Below, in pieces: positions 1 through 7,849 of a stretch of 64,000 bases of DNA (position 1 is the stretch's first letter; each line of letters begins with the position of its first letter). The stretch comes from Dysgonomonadaceae bacterium zrk40 (GTDB lineage: Bacteria; Bacteroidota; Bacteroidia; Bacteroidales; Dysgonomonadaceae), in NCBI GenBank assembly GCA_016916535.1, contig CP070276.1, positions 2,852,001-2,916,000 on the forward strand. The letters run 5' to 3'. The position numbers were made by a program, and so were the translations under genes. A model generated the notes under the pieces. It was not told where the DNA came from, ran no database searches, and saw only the letters and a list, made by a program, of their open reading frames with translations.

Positions 1-1131
1 GCCATACGTTCCGACAACCGGATCTACAACCGGCTCATCGCTACCCGTACCATCCTCACCCATCCACTGTTGGGGGGTACCCTCTCGGTGGGGAACGAAT
101 TTACCCGTACGCTGCGGGAGGATGATTACCAGACAAGCAATCCGATGATCCCTTCCTCCAGTACGGAGATTCACGACCAGAACCTCTCCTTCTTTGCCGA
201 GTACAACCGTGCCACACCCATCGGGCAGATCACCGCCGGCCTGCGTTATGAAGATGTGTTCTGGGACTATTTCCGTGACGGGCTGCGTGACGATGAGCTG
301 AGCAGGAGTTATGCACAATGGTTTCCCGCACTCACCTACAGCAACCGCTTCGGCAACGTGCAACTGCAGATGAGCTATTCGGTAAAGACGGTTAGACCGG
401 CTTACTGGCAAATGGGCAGCAACATCTTCTATGCCAACCGCTATACCATGCAAACCGGCAATCCCTTCCTGAAACCCACAACCCTGCACGATGTCTCGCT
501 GATGAGCTCCTGGCGCTTCCTGCAGCTTGCGGTATCCTGGAAGCAGGAGAAGAATGCCATCATACAGTGGGCGGAACAATTGGAGGATAACCCGGCAGTG
601 ACACTCTTGTCGAATATCAACATCCGGCAGATACCCAGCCTCTCCGCTTTCCTCACGGCATCGCCCAAGGTGGGGATATGGAGTCCCCAGGCAAGCATCG
701 GTTTCACTGCACAGCAGTTGGAGATGGAGATACGTGGCGAGCAGGTGAAAATGAACCGGCCCATACCCATCGCATCGTTCAACAACTCCTTCTCATTGCC
801 CAAAGGGTTTCTGGTCACCCTCGACTCCCGCTTTCAGGGCAAGGGGTTCCAACAGAATTTCCGAACCACACGGAACCAGTACGTTGTCGATGCCGGCATC
901 ACCAAATCATTCTTCGAGGAGAAGCTCTCGCTTACCCTCAAGGGTCACGACCTCTTTCACGGCCGCAAGATGGGCATCTTCGCCTTCAACGACCGGCTCG
1001 ACATCTTCCAGTACTCTGAGTGGGACAGTCGCGAGCTGGAGTTAACGGTACGCTACAAGTTCAACGCGACCAAGAACCGATATAAGGGCAACGGTGCCGG
1101 CGACCGGGAGATCAGCCGCATGAGCAACTGA
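1..1131 (+). CDS. Outer-membrane beta-barrel protein, C-terminal part (cut by window start)
   Basis: The reading frame is open from base 1, so the start lies before the window; about 376 C-terminal residues are visible. The sequence alternates short hydrophobic and polar beta-strand segments ending in aromatic residues, and it finishes in a strand typical of the last strand of a TonB-receptor-like barrel (ELELTVRYKFNATKNRYKG). This matches the outer membrane beta-barrel family (OMP_b-brl_3) common in Bacteroidetes, whose missing N-terminus normally carries a CarboxypepD_reg-like domain and plug. Function is probably uptake or secretion across the outer membrane; the substrate is unknown. The barrel assignment is fairly safe, the exact subfamily is inference. 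Confidence 0.75.
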   Translation, partial: AIRSDNRIYNRLIATRTILTHPLLGGTLSVGNEFTRTLREDDYQTSNPMIPSSSTEIHDQNLSFFAEYNRATPIGQITAGLRYEDVFWDYFRDGLRDDELSRSYAQWFPALTYSNRFGNVQLQMSYSVKTVRPAYWQMGSNIFYANRYTMQTGNPFLKPTTLHDVSLMSSWRFLQLAVSWKQEKNAIIQWAEQLEDNPAVTLLSNINIRQIPSLSAFLTASPKVGIWSPQASIGFTAQQLEMEIRGEQVKMNRPIPIASFNNSFSLPKGFLVTLDSRFQGKGFQQNFRTTRNQYVVDAGITKSFFEEKLSLTLKGHDLFHGRKMGIFAFNDRLDIFQYSEWDSRELELTVRYKFNATKNRYKGNGAGDREISRMSN

Positions 1132-1136
1132 CCAAC

Positions 1137-1171
1137 AAAAAAAAGGCCGTCTCATCAATCATGAGACGGCC
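1137..1171 (-). terminator. Intrinsic terminator of the CotH gene
   Basis: A perfect 11-bp stem (GGCCGTCTCAT / ATGAGACGGCC, 1145-1155 and 1161-1171) with a 5-nt loop lies between two convergent genes. Read on the minus strand it is followed by eight U, so it mainly ends the CotH-family transcript. The plus side has no T tract. Confidence 0.85.
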
Positions 1172-1176
1172 ATAGG

Positions 1177-2979
1177 TCAGATTGTTTCGATCTCCGAATC
1201 GATGAAAGCGATGCGTTCATCCATCCACTTTTTCATCTGCCGGATCAACTCCTGATAGCTATTGTTCTTGGTGACGGGCGTGGCATCCGGCAGTTTGAAG
1301 TTCTCCGCCTGCGATTTATCCAGCTTCGCTGCCATCGTTTCAATATAATCAGTGATTCCATCCACCTGCGGTTTGATTTCTTTCCATCGCTCTTTGTATT
1401 TGGTGCGGAACGACGGTATTTCCATAAACCTGGTAAAGAAACGGGCACCGGGTCTGGGATCACTGTTCCCCTGATAAAAGATCCTGTTCTTGGTGACAAA
1501 GTAGGCATTGTATCCGTTGTAACCGAAAGCCCAGTCAAAATCCCACAACGGACCCCACTTGATTTTCGAATCCGCCTCCTTATAGCAGTAGGTGCTCTTG
1601 GGATGTTCCAGCTCCTGGTTGCGAACCAGCTCATTGATCAGCATGAAGTTGATCAGCGACTCGACATCGGTGTGCTCCTCGAAGGAGTTGTTGGGGAAGT
1701 CGGCTTCAAACAGCGCATCTTCGAGTCCCTGCATCGCCTCTCTGATATACTCCATCTCCGACTCGTTGTTCAGCTCAGGTTCAGCAACCATGACAGGCAG
1801 ATTGAGGCGAGTGGTCCGGAACTTGTAATCTTCATCGAAATAGGCGTCCAGCTCCACCATAAAGCCTCCGTCAGTGTCAATGTCGACCCTTCCTTCACCT
1901 ACCTCCTTCTGTTCGGTAAGCTGGTAGTTGCCTCTGTAGGTGCCGTTAAGGAACAACTCAACATGAATGGAGGATTGATTGAATTCCAAACCGAAGATAC
2001 GTCCCAGCTGGAATGCCACATCGTTCATCAGCAGTGTGGGGTCCTGATAATTGGCAAGCAGGATCCATTTCTTCGCCTTGGGTAAGCCAAAGAGGGAGGT
2101 CTTATTGGGAAAGTCAATCCGGTATGGTTTTTTAGGCATGTACCATGTTGTGTTGCCCCTTCCGCGAATGGTCATCCGGGTTTTTTCGACATCAAAACTG
2201 TTCTCGCCGGGGACGGTCAACTCAAACTCCGAGGGTAGCTTCAACGTCTTCTCCACCACCTCTGCAGCGCCATCGACATCAACTCTGATGACAGGAAGGC
2301 CGGTGAACATGGGGCCTTTGGCAATCAGTTCATATGATGCCGTAACCCCCTCATCCGTTTTCACGGTCAACGTCTGCTCCCCGAGCAAGGGGTTTGTTGT
2401 GACTCCACTGACCAGCTCTTTCTCCCCGATGTAGAGCCTTGCAGGTGTCTCAAAACGGGCAATCAGATTTTTCACATTGGGAATCCAGCGCGAGCTGGAG
2501 AGCGTGATGGTCTTCGCGTCATGGTCGATGACACCAGCCAAATCTTCTTCCAACCCGTTGATTCCCGCCGGAATAGAAAAGGAACTGATGAATTCATAGC
2601 TGGCTTTCTGTGTGATGCTGATGGTTCGGGGGGCAGGCAAACCCTCTGCAGAGACCGTAATGAGGGTACTTCTCTCTTTTCCCAGTGCAGTGTTTTCCGA
2701 CACCGTTATGCTGAGGATGTTAGCAGACAACTTCGCACTGATCCAGCTCAGATCGTCCGATGGGATGTCAATATGAACAAGCGATGCGTTGGTTTGTATC
2801 TCAACCATGGCCTCCTGAGCATCCGGCGAATCGAAGACGATTGAGCTCTTGTCGAGCGTGAGGTTCACCTCCTCAATTTCATCAATCTCGTTGCTGCAAG
2901 TAACAAGTAACAGCGCTATAAAGGGTAACAATGCAAGTCGGACCTTCATGCTCATTGAATAGGTGCTTTTAATTTTCAT
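1177..2979 (-). CDS. CotH kinase family lipoprotein with BACON-like domain
   Basis: 600 aa from the first ATG. An internal start at 2949 (MSMKVRLALL) would give a cleaner signal peptide. The hydrophobic stretch ends in LLVTCSNE, a lipobox with Cys28, so this is a surface or periplasmic lipoprotein. Residues 35-125 look like a BACON-type beta domain ending in TISITQKA. Residues 130-222 form a second beta domain. The CotH kinase-like domain spans about 225-590, with RGRGNTTW (272-279), KKPYRIDF (283-290), a LFLNGTYRGNYQLTEQ-type block (342-357) and WGPLWDFDWAFGY (475-487), the hallmark blocks of the family. CotH proteins are atypical protein kinases in spores; the role of secreted Bacteroidetes members is not established. 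The gene starts 17 bp after the esterase stop and is probably co-transcribed with it. Confidence 0.88.
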   Translation of the reverse strand: MKIKSTYSMSMKVRLALLPFIALLLVTCSNEIDEIEEVNLTLDKSSIVFDSPDAQEAMVEIQTNASLVHIDIPSDDLSWISAKLSANILSITVSENTALGKERSTLITVSAEGLPAPRTISITQKASYEFISSFSIPAGINGLEEDLAGVIDHDAKTITLSSSRWIPNVKNLIARFETPARLYIGEKELVSGVTTNPLLGEQTLTVKTDEGVTASYELIAKGPMFTGLPVIRVDVDGAAEVVEKTLKLPSEFELTVPGENSFDVEKTRMTIRGRGNTTWYMPKKPYRIDFPNKTSLFGLPKAKKWILLANYQDPTLLMNDVAFQLGRIFGLEFNQSSIHVELFLNGTYRGNYQLTEQKEVGEGRVDIDTDGGFMVELDAYFDEDYKFRTTRLNLPVMVAEPELNNESEMEYIREAMQGLEDALFEADFPNNSFEEHTDVESLINFMLINELVRNQELEHPKSTYCYKEADSKIKWGPLWDFDWAFGYNGYNAYFVTKNRIFYQGNSDPRPGARFFTRFMEIPSFRTKYKERWKEIKPQVDGITDYIETMAAKLDKSQAENFKLPDATPVTKNNSYQELIRQMKKWMDERIAFIDSEIETI

Positions 2980-2996
2980 CTATGCAGGATATGATA

Positions 2997-3896
2997 TTAA
3001 AAACGCATGAAAAAATCCCATGTCTCTTTAGCGACCCAGTTCACATCAGATCCGGGATCCTTCACGTTTTCGGTATGCCCGCCCACAAAGGAACCAAACA
3101 GTACCGGATATTCTTCGGGAAGACCTTCAAATTCCGTGGTGACATGGGTGGGTGTGGTGGCTACCGGCAGTTCCGGCAATTGTGTCAATCCGTTGTTTTC
3201 AAGGTGTGTCAGTACGCAGTACTTGCCACCCTGTTTGAGCTCATCGGAGTTGACAAACTTGCAGAGTCCGTCTTCCGTACCTGTGGTGCTATAGAAGGCA
3301 AGAGGCTCCTTTTTGTTTTCGGGAAGATAGATGTTCCAGTTGGCCGGAGCATAACAGGCAACAGCACATAGGTCTTTCTGGAAACTTAACGATAATGAGT
3401 ATGTGAACATTGCACCAAAGCTAAAGCCGCAGCTAAATATGCGCGAGGTGTCGATGCTCAGCTTTTCCTTAAACAGGTCAAGCATGTCGGCAAAGAAGAT
3501 ATGGTCTTTGTCGTCACGTCCGCGCCAGGGCGAACGGTCGGTGTATCCTTGGGGTGCTACGAAAATGACAGGAACGCCATCTCTTTCGGCATATGTTTTC
3601 AGGCCATAAAAGTTCTGGTCAACCATTGTTTGCATGCTCCCCCCCATCATGTGCATGGCGAAAATCAAACGGTATGTTTTGTTCTGATCATATTCTTCGG
3701 GAATGTCAATTGTATATTGCCGTGCAAGACCTGCACTTTCAATTGTATAGGTTCCGCTCTTGAAATCTCCCAGTTCTTTACCGTAGCCGGCGCTGGGTGT
3801 CGGCTCATTTTTTAACTTGCGGGATTCATCGACTGGTTGTGCATGGAGAGCAATAAAGAATGCTGAAAGGATAAGTAGTACAACTGTTTTTCTCAT
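2997..3896 (-). CDS. Secreted alpha/beta-hydrolase, feruloyl-esterase / PHB-depolymerase-like
   Basis: 299 aa with an N-terminal signal peptide (MRKTVVLLILSAFFIALHAQ). The fold and motif order match the polyhydroxybutyrate depolymerase / feruloyl esterase family: an oxyanion-type MHMMGGS block at 81-87, VIFVAPQG at 110-117, the nucleophile elbow CGFSFGAM with Ser159, an acid in TGTEDG (Asp209) and a His in VGGHTEN (His274). All three catalytic residues appear present. It likely hydrolyses an ester on a plant polysaccharide or another extracellular polymer; the substrate cannot be read from sequence. A good promoter lies 85-115 bp upstream, and the CotH-family gene follows 17 bp downstream as a probable two-gene operon. 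Confidence 0.8.
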   Translation of the reverse strand: MRKTVVLLILSAFFIALHAQPVDESRKLKNEPTPSAGYGKELGDFKSGTYTIESAGLARQYTIDIPEEYDQNKTYRLIFAMHMMGGSMQTMVDQNFYGLKTYAERDGVPVIFVAPQGYTDRSPWRGRDDKDHIFFADMLDLFKEKLSIDTSRIFSCGFSFGAMFTYSLSLSFQKDLCAVACYAPANWNIYLPENKKEPLAFYSTTGTEDGLCKFVNSDELKQGGKYCVLTHLENNGLTQLPELPVATTPTHVTTEFEGLPEEYPVLFGSFVGGHTENVKDPGSDVNWVAKETWDFFMRF

Positions 3897-3980
3897 TGTG
3901 TATTAATTATTAAATGATATTAATCAATGACTTTGCCACCTTTTTTTTCGTCTTCATGACCCAGGTCGATGATCCTTTCA

Positions 3981-4011
3981 CAAAATTACAGTTTTATCCA
4001 AAAAAAGCAAA
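3981..4011 (-). promoter_or_regulatory. Bacteroidetes-type promoter of the esterase-CotH operon
   Basis: On the minus strand TTTG (4008-4011) and TAATTTTG (3981-3988) are separated by exactly 19 bp, the consensus spacing of the Bacteroidetes housekeeping promoter. Transcription would start near 3974, leaving a leader of about 80 nt before the esterase ATG at 3896. The -33 box abuts the U tract of the terminator of the upstream gene. Confidence 0.65.
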
Positions 4012-4045
4012 CAAAAAAAGCCGTCCCATGGTACATGAGGCGGCT
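4012..4045 (-). terminator. Intrinsic terminator of the small CarboxypepD_reg-like gene
   Basis: A 12-bp stem with one mismatch (4019-4030 with 4034-4045, loop GTA) is followed on the minus strand by seven U. It lies about 40 bp after the stop of the gene ending at 4087. Confidence 0.8.
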
Positions 4046-4086
4046 ACATCAGTAAGCAATCCAACCAAATCGCTTGCCAGTGATGA

Positions 4087-4443
4087 TCAGATTTTCCTGT
4101 CGGGAACAAAAGAGAGAGGCCTGTTTTGCGCCAACTCCTCCGGCATGTTCAGCTCATCCCTTAGTGTGACATGCTGTTCCGGCAGTGCGCGAAACGTGGT
4201 GGGTTTGTACCCGTTGTAGGATACCTTCATCAGTTTGTTCACGCTGCAATAGGCGGGAAACTCGAACTCTCCCCGTTCATTGGCAGTTGTACCGGCTATC
4301 AGCACGGAGTCGGGCAGTGAGTAGATTGCTACCTTGGCATTCTTTACAGGATTGTTGCCTGCGTCGGTCACGGTACCCTTGATCTGGGCACTCATCGGGA
4401 ATATCATCCCGATTAAGAACATTGTTAAAAGAGTTTTTTTCAT
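4087..4443 (-). CDS. Small secreted CarboxypepD_reg-like domain protein
   Basis: 118 aa if translation begins at MKKTLLTMF (4443). In-frame ATGs at 4449 and 4488 exist but would put extra residues before the signal peptide. After the signal peptide (cleavage near MSAQ) residues 20-100 form one carboxypeptidase regulatory-like beta domain (IKGTVTDAGNNPVKNAKVAI, then ANERGEFEF). In Bacteroidetes this domain normally opens a large outer-membrane barrel protein. Here it stands alone and is followed by a proper terminator, so the gene is either a genuine single-domain periplasmic protein or the surviving 5' end of a barrel gene. No partner can be inferred. No promoter box is clear upstream. Confidence 0.7.
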   Translation of the reverse strand: MKKTLLTMFLIGMIFPMSAQIKGTVTDAGNNPVKNAKVAIYSLPDSVLIAGTTANERGEFEFPAYCSVNKLMKVSYNGYKPTTFRALPEQHVTLRDELNMPEELAQNRPLSFVPDRKI

Positions 4444-4525
4444 CACCATGATTTTTAAATTGTACATTGATAAGACGCACTTACTCAATCTTTGGTGACA
4501 TAAAAAGTGAAATATCTCACCCTGT

Positions 4526-5695
4526 TTAACAATTATTCAGATAGTCTTCTACCAATGATACCCAATAAACTGCACCAAGGGGTAACAATTCCTGATTGAA
4601 CACATATTGTGGATGATGTACCATCTGTCCCTGACCATTGCCTATCATGACATAGTTGCCCGGACATTTTTCGAGCATGAATGCAAAATCTTCACTCCCC
4701 ATCAGAGCGTCCGCATTTCTTTCCACTTGATCTTCTCCGAAAGTCTTCGCCGTTACGTCAGCAGCCCATCTTGTATGTTCGGGCGTGTTCACCAGCACCG
4801 TTCCTGGAATACCTTCTCTGATTTCAAAGGCACAACGAAAAGCTTCGGCCTGTGACCGGGTAATGTGGCGGATTCTTTCAAGCACCATCCTGCGTACTTC
4901 ATTGTCCATATTTCGGATGCTCAATTTCAGTAAAGCCTTTTGTGGAATTACATTGCCTGCATTACCCGATTGAAAAGCACCTATGGTTACAACACTCTGT
5001 TTCCAGGGCGATACATTCCGGCTGACAATGGTCTGCAACGCCATCACCAATGACGAGCCACAAACCAGTGGATCAATACTCAGTTCCGGCATGGAACCGT
5101 GAGAGCTTTTTCCGGTGAGTTCTATTTCCCAATTATCGACGGCAGCCATGGTTTCTCCTTCACGGAAATAGAATTTTCCTAATTCCAATCCCGGCATGTT
5201 GTGCATGGCGTAAACCGCATCCACGGGAAAACGCTCAAACAATCCATCTGCAATCATGGCTGGAGCTCCTTGCATGGTCTCTTCTCCCGGTTGAAAGAAA
5301 AAGCGTACGGTTCCATCAAAGTTTTGAGTTTCGGCAAGATATTTGGCGGCTCCAAGCGCCATCGCCGTATGACCGTCGTGGCCGCAAAGATGGGAGCATC
5401 CCTCGATGCTACTTTTGTAGGGTAGATGGTTCTCTTCCTGAATGGGCAACCCGTCGAAATCTGCCCGAATACCAATCGCCTTGTTACTGTTCCCTGCTTT
5501 TAGCGTAGCGACAATGCCATATTTGCCAACACCTTCCGTCAATGTATAGGCACCAAACCATTTAATCACCTTGGCAATGTAACGTGCGGTATATTCTTCT
5601 CTCATCGATTGTTCAGGATGCTTGTGCATGGTTTCCTGCAATGTTCTCAATTCATCCTGTTTGTTTTGCAATGCTTTTATCAGTTTGGCATTCAT
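4526..5695 (-). CDS. M20-family amidohydrolase (N-acyl amino acid / hippurate hydrolase type)
   Basis: 389 aa from MNAKLIKAL at 5695; an in-frame upstream ATG at 5752 adds 19 residues unlike the family and is not preferred. Motifs of the M20D aminoacylase/IAA-amino-acid hydrolase group are all visible: RADFDGLP (77-84), CGHDGH with metal-binding Cys104 and His106, PGEE (Glu138/139), AMHNMP (His165), a dimerisation domain around TGKSSHGSMPE (195-204), and HHP near the C-terminus (His360/361). It should be a cytoplasmic two-metal hydrolase releasing amino acids from N-acyl conjugates. No signal peptide is seen. A TACATTTG box sits about 80 bp upstream. It appears monocistronic. Confidence 0.88.
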   Translation of the reverse strand: MNAKLIKALQNKQDELRTLQETMHKHPEQSMREEYTARYIAKVIKWFGAYTLTEGVGKYGIVATLKAGNSNKAIGIRADFDGLPIQEENHLPYKSSIEGCSHLCGHDGHTAMALGAAKYLAETQNFDGTVRFFFQPGEETMQGAPAMIADGLFERFPVDAVYAMHNMPGLELGKFYFREGETMAAVDNWEIELTGKSSHGSMPELSIDPLVCGSSLVMALQTIVSRNVSPWKQSVVTIGAFQSGNAGNVIPQKALLKLSIRNMDNEVRRMVLERIRHITRSQAEAFRCAFEIREGIPGTVLVNTPEHTRWAADVTAKTFGEDQVERNADALMGSEDFAFMLEKCPGNYVMIGNGQGQMVHHPQYVFNQELLPLGAVYWVSLVEDYLNNC

Positions 5696-5772
5696 TGGGT
5701 ATGATTGAATAGGTTGATAAATGATTTGAAAATGCATTCCACCTGCGAACAACAGTTGCTGTCATCACTTGA

Positions 5773-5780
5773 CAAATGTA
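5773..5780 (-). promoter_or_regulatory. Putative -7 box of the M20 amidohydrolase gene
   Basis: TACATTTG on the minus strand fits TAnnTTTG. I see no matching -33 TTTG at the expected distance, so this is only a partial promoter match. It supports the start at 5695 rather than 5752, because the latter would leave almost no leader. Confidence 0.35.
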
Positions 5781-5827
5781 CCTGATTCTTCGTTCATTCG
5801 ATGATGTTTTACATTCCTGTTCTTAAA

Positions 5828-6919
5828 TTAATACACAAATTCCATTTTCCAATGTTCGGCAATGGCTTTCAATTCTTGCTTCGTAAGGTAGGTCACAGCG
5901 CCATGCTTGGGGCTTTTGAAATTAGTAGTTTTCATTACACCCTCGTTAAAATGGCCTATATTCGTATAGGTGATAAAATCGGTTGTTTCGCTGAAACCCA
6001 TGTTGCTGGGTCTGGCCCCATACACATCGTACATCAGTACATATTTGTCAGTACCCAAACGCTTAAACAAGTTCGGTGCTTCGGTCGAAACCGTTTCAGG
6101 GTCAATGCGCATGGTATCAGTCTTATAACCTTCATTGATCCTGGATGAGACCGATTGCAATATCCTTGCATTTGAGACATAGAAGAGTTGGTATTGATCA
6201 CCTACTTTGGTAATGTCGCCATCGAGGCCACCAATTTCAGTGATTCTCTCAGGAGTTGTTTCCAGCTTGGTGAAATTATCGTCGGCATACGAATAGTACA
6301 TATGGCACTCCTTGTTATTGTAACGAATGGTAAAATAAACCATCATCTTTACGGCCCCAGGGTCATAAATTGTTTCAGGGGCCCATGAACAGTCGATATC
6401 GCCAAGCTCAGGGAATGCCTTATCGACGCGAAAGTCAGAGTGCGTCCAATGAATCAGGTCGTATGATTTCATGAGAACAATGGCCCGGTTATTGCCCCAA
6501 CCATATTTCTCAGCAGGCCGCTCGAATTCAGTATCGCGATATCCTGCCCGTTTACCAAAAATATGCAAGTCGGTCATGGCCAGATAAAATGCACCATCAG
6601 GGCCACGTGTAATGTGAGGGTCCCGAACACCCTTCTGCTCAGCCAGCTGAGCGCCAATGAACACAGGATTGCCACCATTGACGTCGGTAAAAGTATAACC
6701 GTCGCTGCTGATAGCCATATAAGCTGATTGATTCTGATCTTTGAAATAGACCAACAAATAGCCGGACAGGTCTTTCTCATTGAATTCCAATTTGTTGGGT
6801 ATCTACAACTTAGGAACTATTTTGATACCCGTGTAATCAGGACTATTCTGTGAATAACCTGTGGGACCAGACAGCAAACTCATCATAATCATTACCAACA
6901 AACAATTTTTGTTTTTCAT
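5828..6919 (-). pseudogene. GH43-type glycoside hydrolase interrupted by an in-frame TAG
   Basis: The body (5828-6790, 320 codons) resembles bacterial family-43 glycosidases: GYLLVYFKD, RDPHITRGPDG, LAMTDLHIFGKRAGYRDTE and SWAPETIYD. A start codon at 6919 opens a convincing signal peptide (MKNKNCLLVMIMMSLLSG, then PTGYSQ) in the same frame. TAG at 6803-6805 (codon 39) separates it from the rest; codon 44 is TTG at 6790. Translation from 6919 would stop after 38 residues, and a restart at the TTG would give an enzyme without a secretion signal. The remaining sequence shows no further damage, so the mutation is recent, a sequencing error, or suppressed. The intact enzyme would act on arabinose- or xylose-containing polysaccharides in the periplasm or outside the cell. 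Confidence 0.7.
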
Positions 6920-6993
6920 TGAGGATTTTTTTTTTGTTTACAGAAATTATCAGTAATAAGCATATTCAAAATAAAATTGAAATTATAACAAGC

Positions 6994-7001
6994 CAAAAGT
7001 A
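6994..7001 (-). promoter_or_regulatory. Putative -7 box of the GH43 gene
   Basis: TACTTTTG on the minus strand fits TAnnTTTG and lies 75 bp before the signal-peptide ATG at 6919, just past the end of the YdeI gene. No clear -33 partner. It supports translation originally beginning at 6919. Confidence 0.35.
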
Positions 7002-7007
7002 AACTTG

Positions 7008-7610
7008 TTATGTAAGTCGTTTTTGTTGTTCGCATTGATTTATTGTTTTCACTAATCGGGCTTGTCGGGTTTCTTCTTGTTTGGCACCCATGATCCATCT
7101 CATTACTGCTTTTCTGTAGGACGGTGCTTGATTCATGATAAACTCCCACGCTTTTTTGTTCTCTCTAAATTGAATTTCATATCTTGAGTCAAGAATGGTT
7201 GCGTCATTTTCGTAAGAGTAGATCTCTGATTTATCCTCTTTCCTCAAACTAAATGCTTTTACTCCGGCAGGTTTCATGAGACCTGCTTTTGTGAGCTCTT
7301 CGATCTTTTTGATGTTAACTGCACTCCAGTTGCTGTCATTCCTTCGAGGTGTGAAACGAATGCAATAGCTCTCCTCGTCGATTGATCTTCTGATCCCATC
7401 AATCCAACCAAAGCAGAGTGCCTGGTCGACCGATTGTGACCAGGTCATTGAGGGTTTATCACTATTAACTTTGTAGAATCCAACCATCAGCTCTGTTTCC
7501 TTCTCATGATTACCCTCCAACCATTCCCTAAAATCATTTTCTGTTTGAAAGAATGTCAAGGACTCTTTTGTTGGTTGGACTCTTTTGGATTTCGATTCAT
7601 TCTCATTCAT
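7008..7610 (-). CDS. YdeI/OmdA family protein
   Basis: 200 aa. The sequence follows the YdeI/OmpD-associated family: FQTENDFREWLEGNH, then ELMVGFYK, SQSVDQALCFGWIDGIRRSID, IRFTPRRNDSNWSAVNIKKI, and a C-terminal helical region ending in EETRQARLVKTI. Family members are small cytoplasmic proteins linked in enterobacteria to resistance to cationic peptides; the molecular function is not settled. The start codon overlaps by 4 nt (ATGA) the stop of a DUF4180 remnant, so the two were once a translationally coupled pair. The stretch is AT-richer than the flanking core genes, which fits an accessory origin. Confidence 0.85.
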   Translation of the reverse strand: MNENESKSKRVQPTKESLTFFQTENDFREWLEGNHEKETELMVGFYKVNSDKPSMTWSQSVDQALCFGWIDGIRRSIDEESYCIRFTPRRNDSNWSAVNIKKIEELTKAGLMKPAGVKAFSLRKEDKSEIYSYENDATILDSRYEIQFRENKKAWEFIMNQAPSYRKAVMRWIMGAKQEETRQARLVKTINQCEQQKRLT

Positions 7611-7849
7611 TTTGCAGCAAGAATTTTTTTTGCATCTGAACAGGTTGATACAAAGTTAATATTTCCTCCATTGTTACTCTCAAATATCAAATCTTTCATG
7701 CTTTTTCTTGAGAATTTGGAGAAGTCTCCAACAATTGCCAAACGAGTCCGATAGTTGGAAAACATTTGAAGTATTTCACCTGCAATTCCACTTTTCAGGT
7801 CGAAGAAATCAGATGTTTGATCGGTCCGAATTTTAGGGGAGAGATCAGA
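7607..7849 (-). pseudogene. DUF4180 gene remnant (C-terminal two thirds only)
   Basis: Eighty sense codons are open on the minus strand from 7849 to the TGA at 7607-7609, with no usable start near the upstream end. The translation contains DFFDLKSGIAGEILQ, TRLAIVGDFSKFSRKSMKD and FESNNGGNINFV, the core of the DUF4180 family (usually about 110-125 aa). Roughly 40 N-terminal residues are missing. The remnant begins directly after the TGA (7850-7852) that ends the metallo-hydrolase gene, in the same frame, as if a deletion joined them. Its own stop overlaps the YdeI start. An internal ATG could give about 56 residues, but half the domain would be absent. The family call is from memory of the motif pattern. 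Confidence 0.75.

Noticed and set aside
7651-7684. Minus-strand TTTG and TAACTTTG, 22 bp apart, before ydeI
   Set aside because: They fall inside the DUF4180 remnant coding sequence, so the match may be chance; not called as a promoter.
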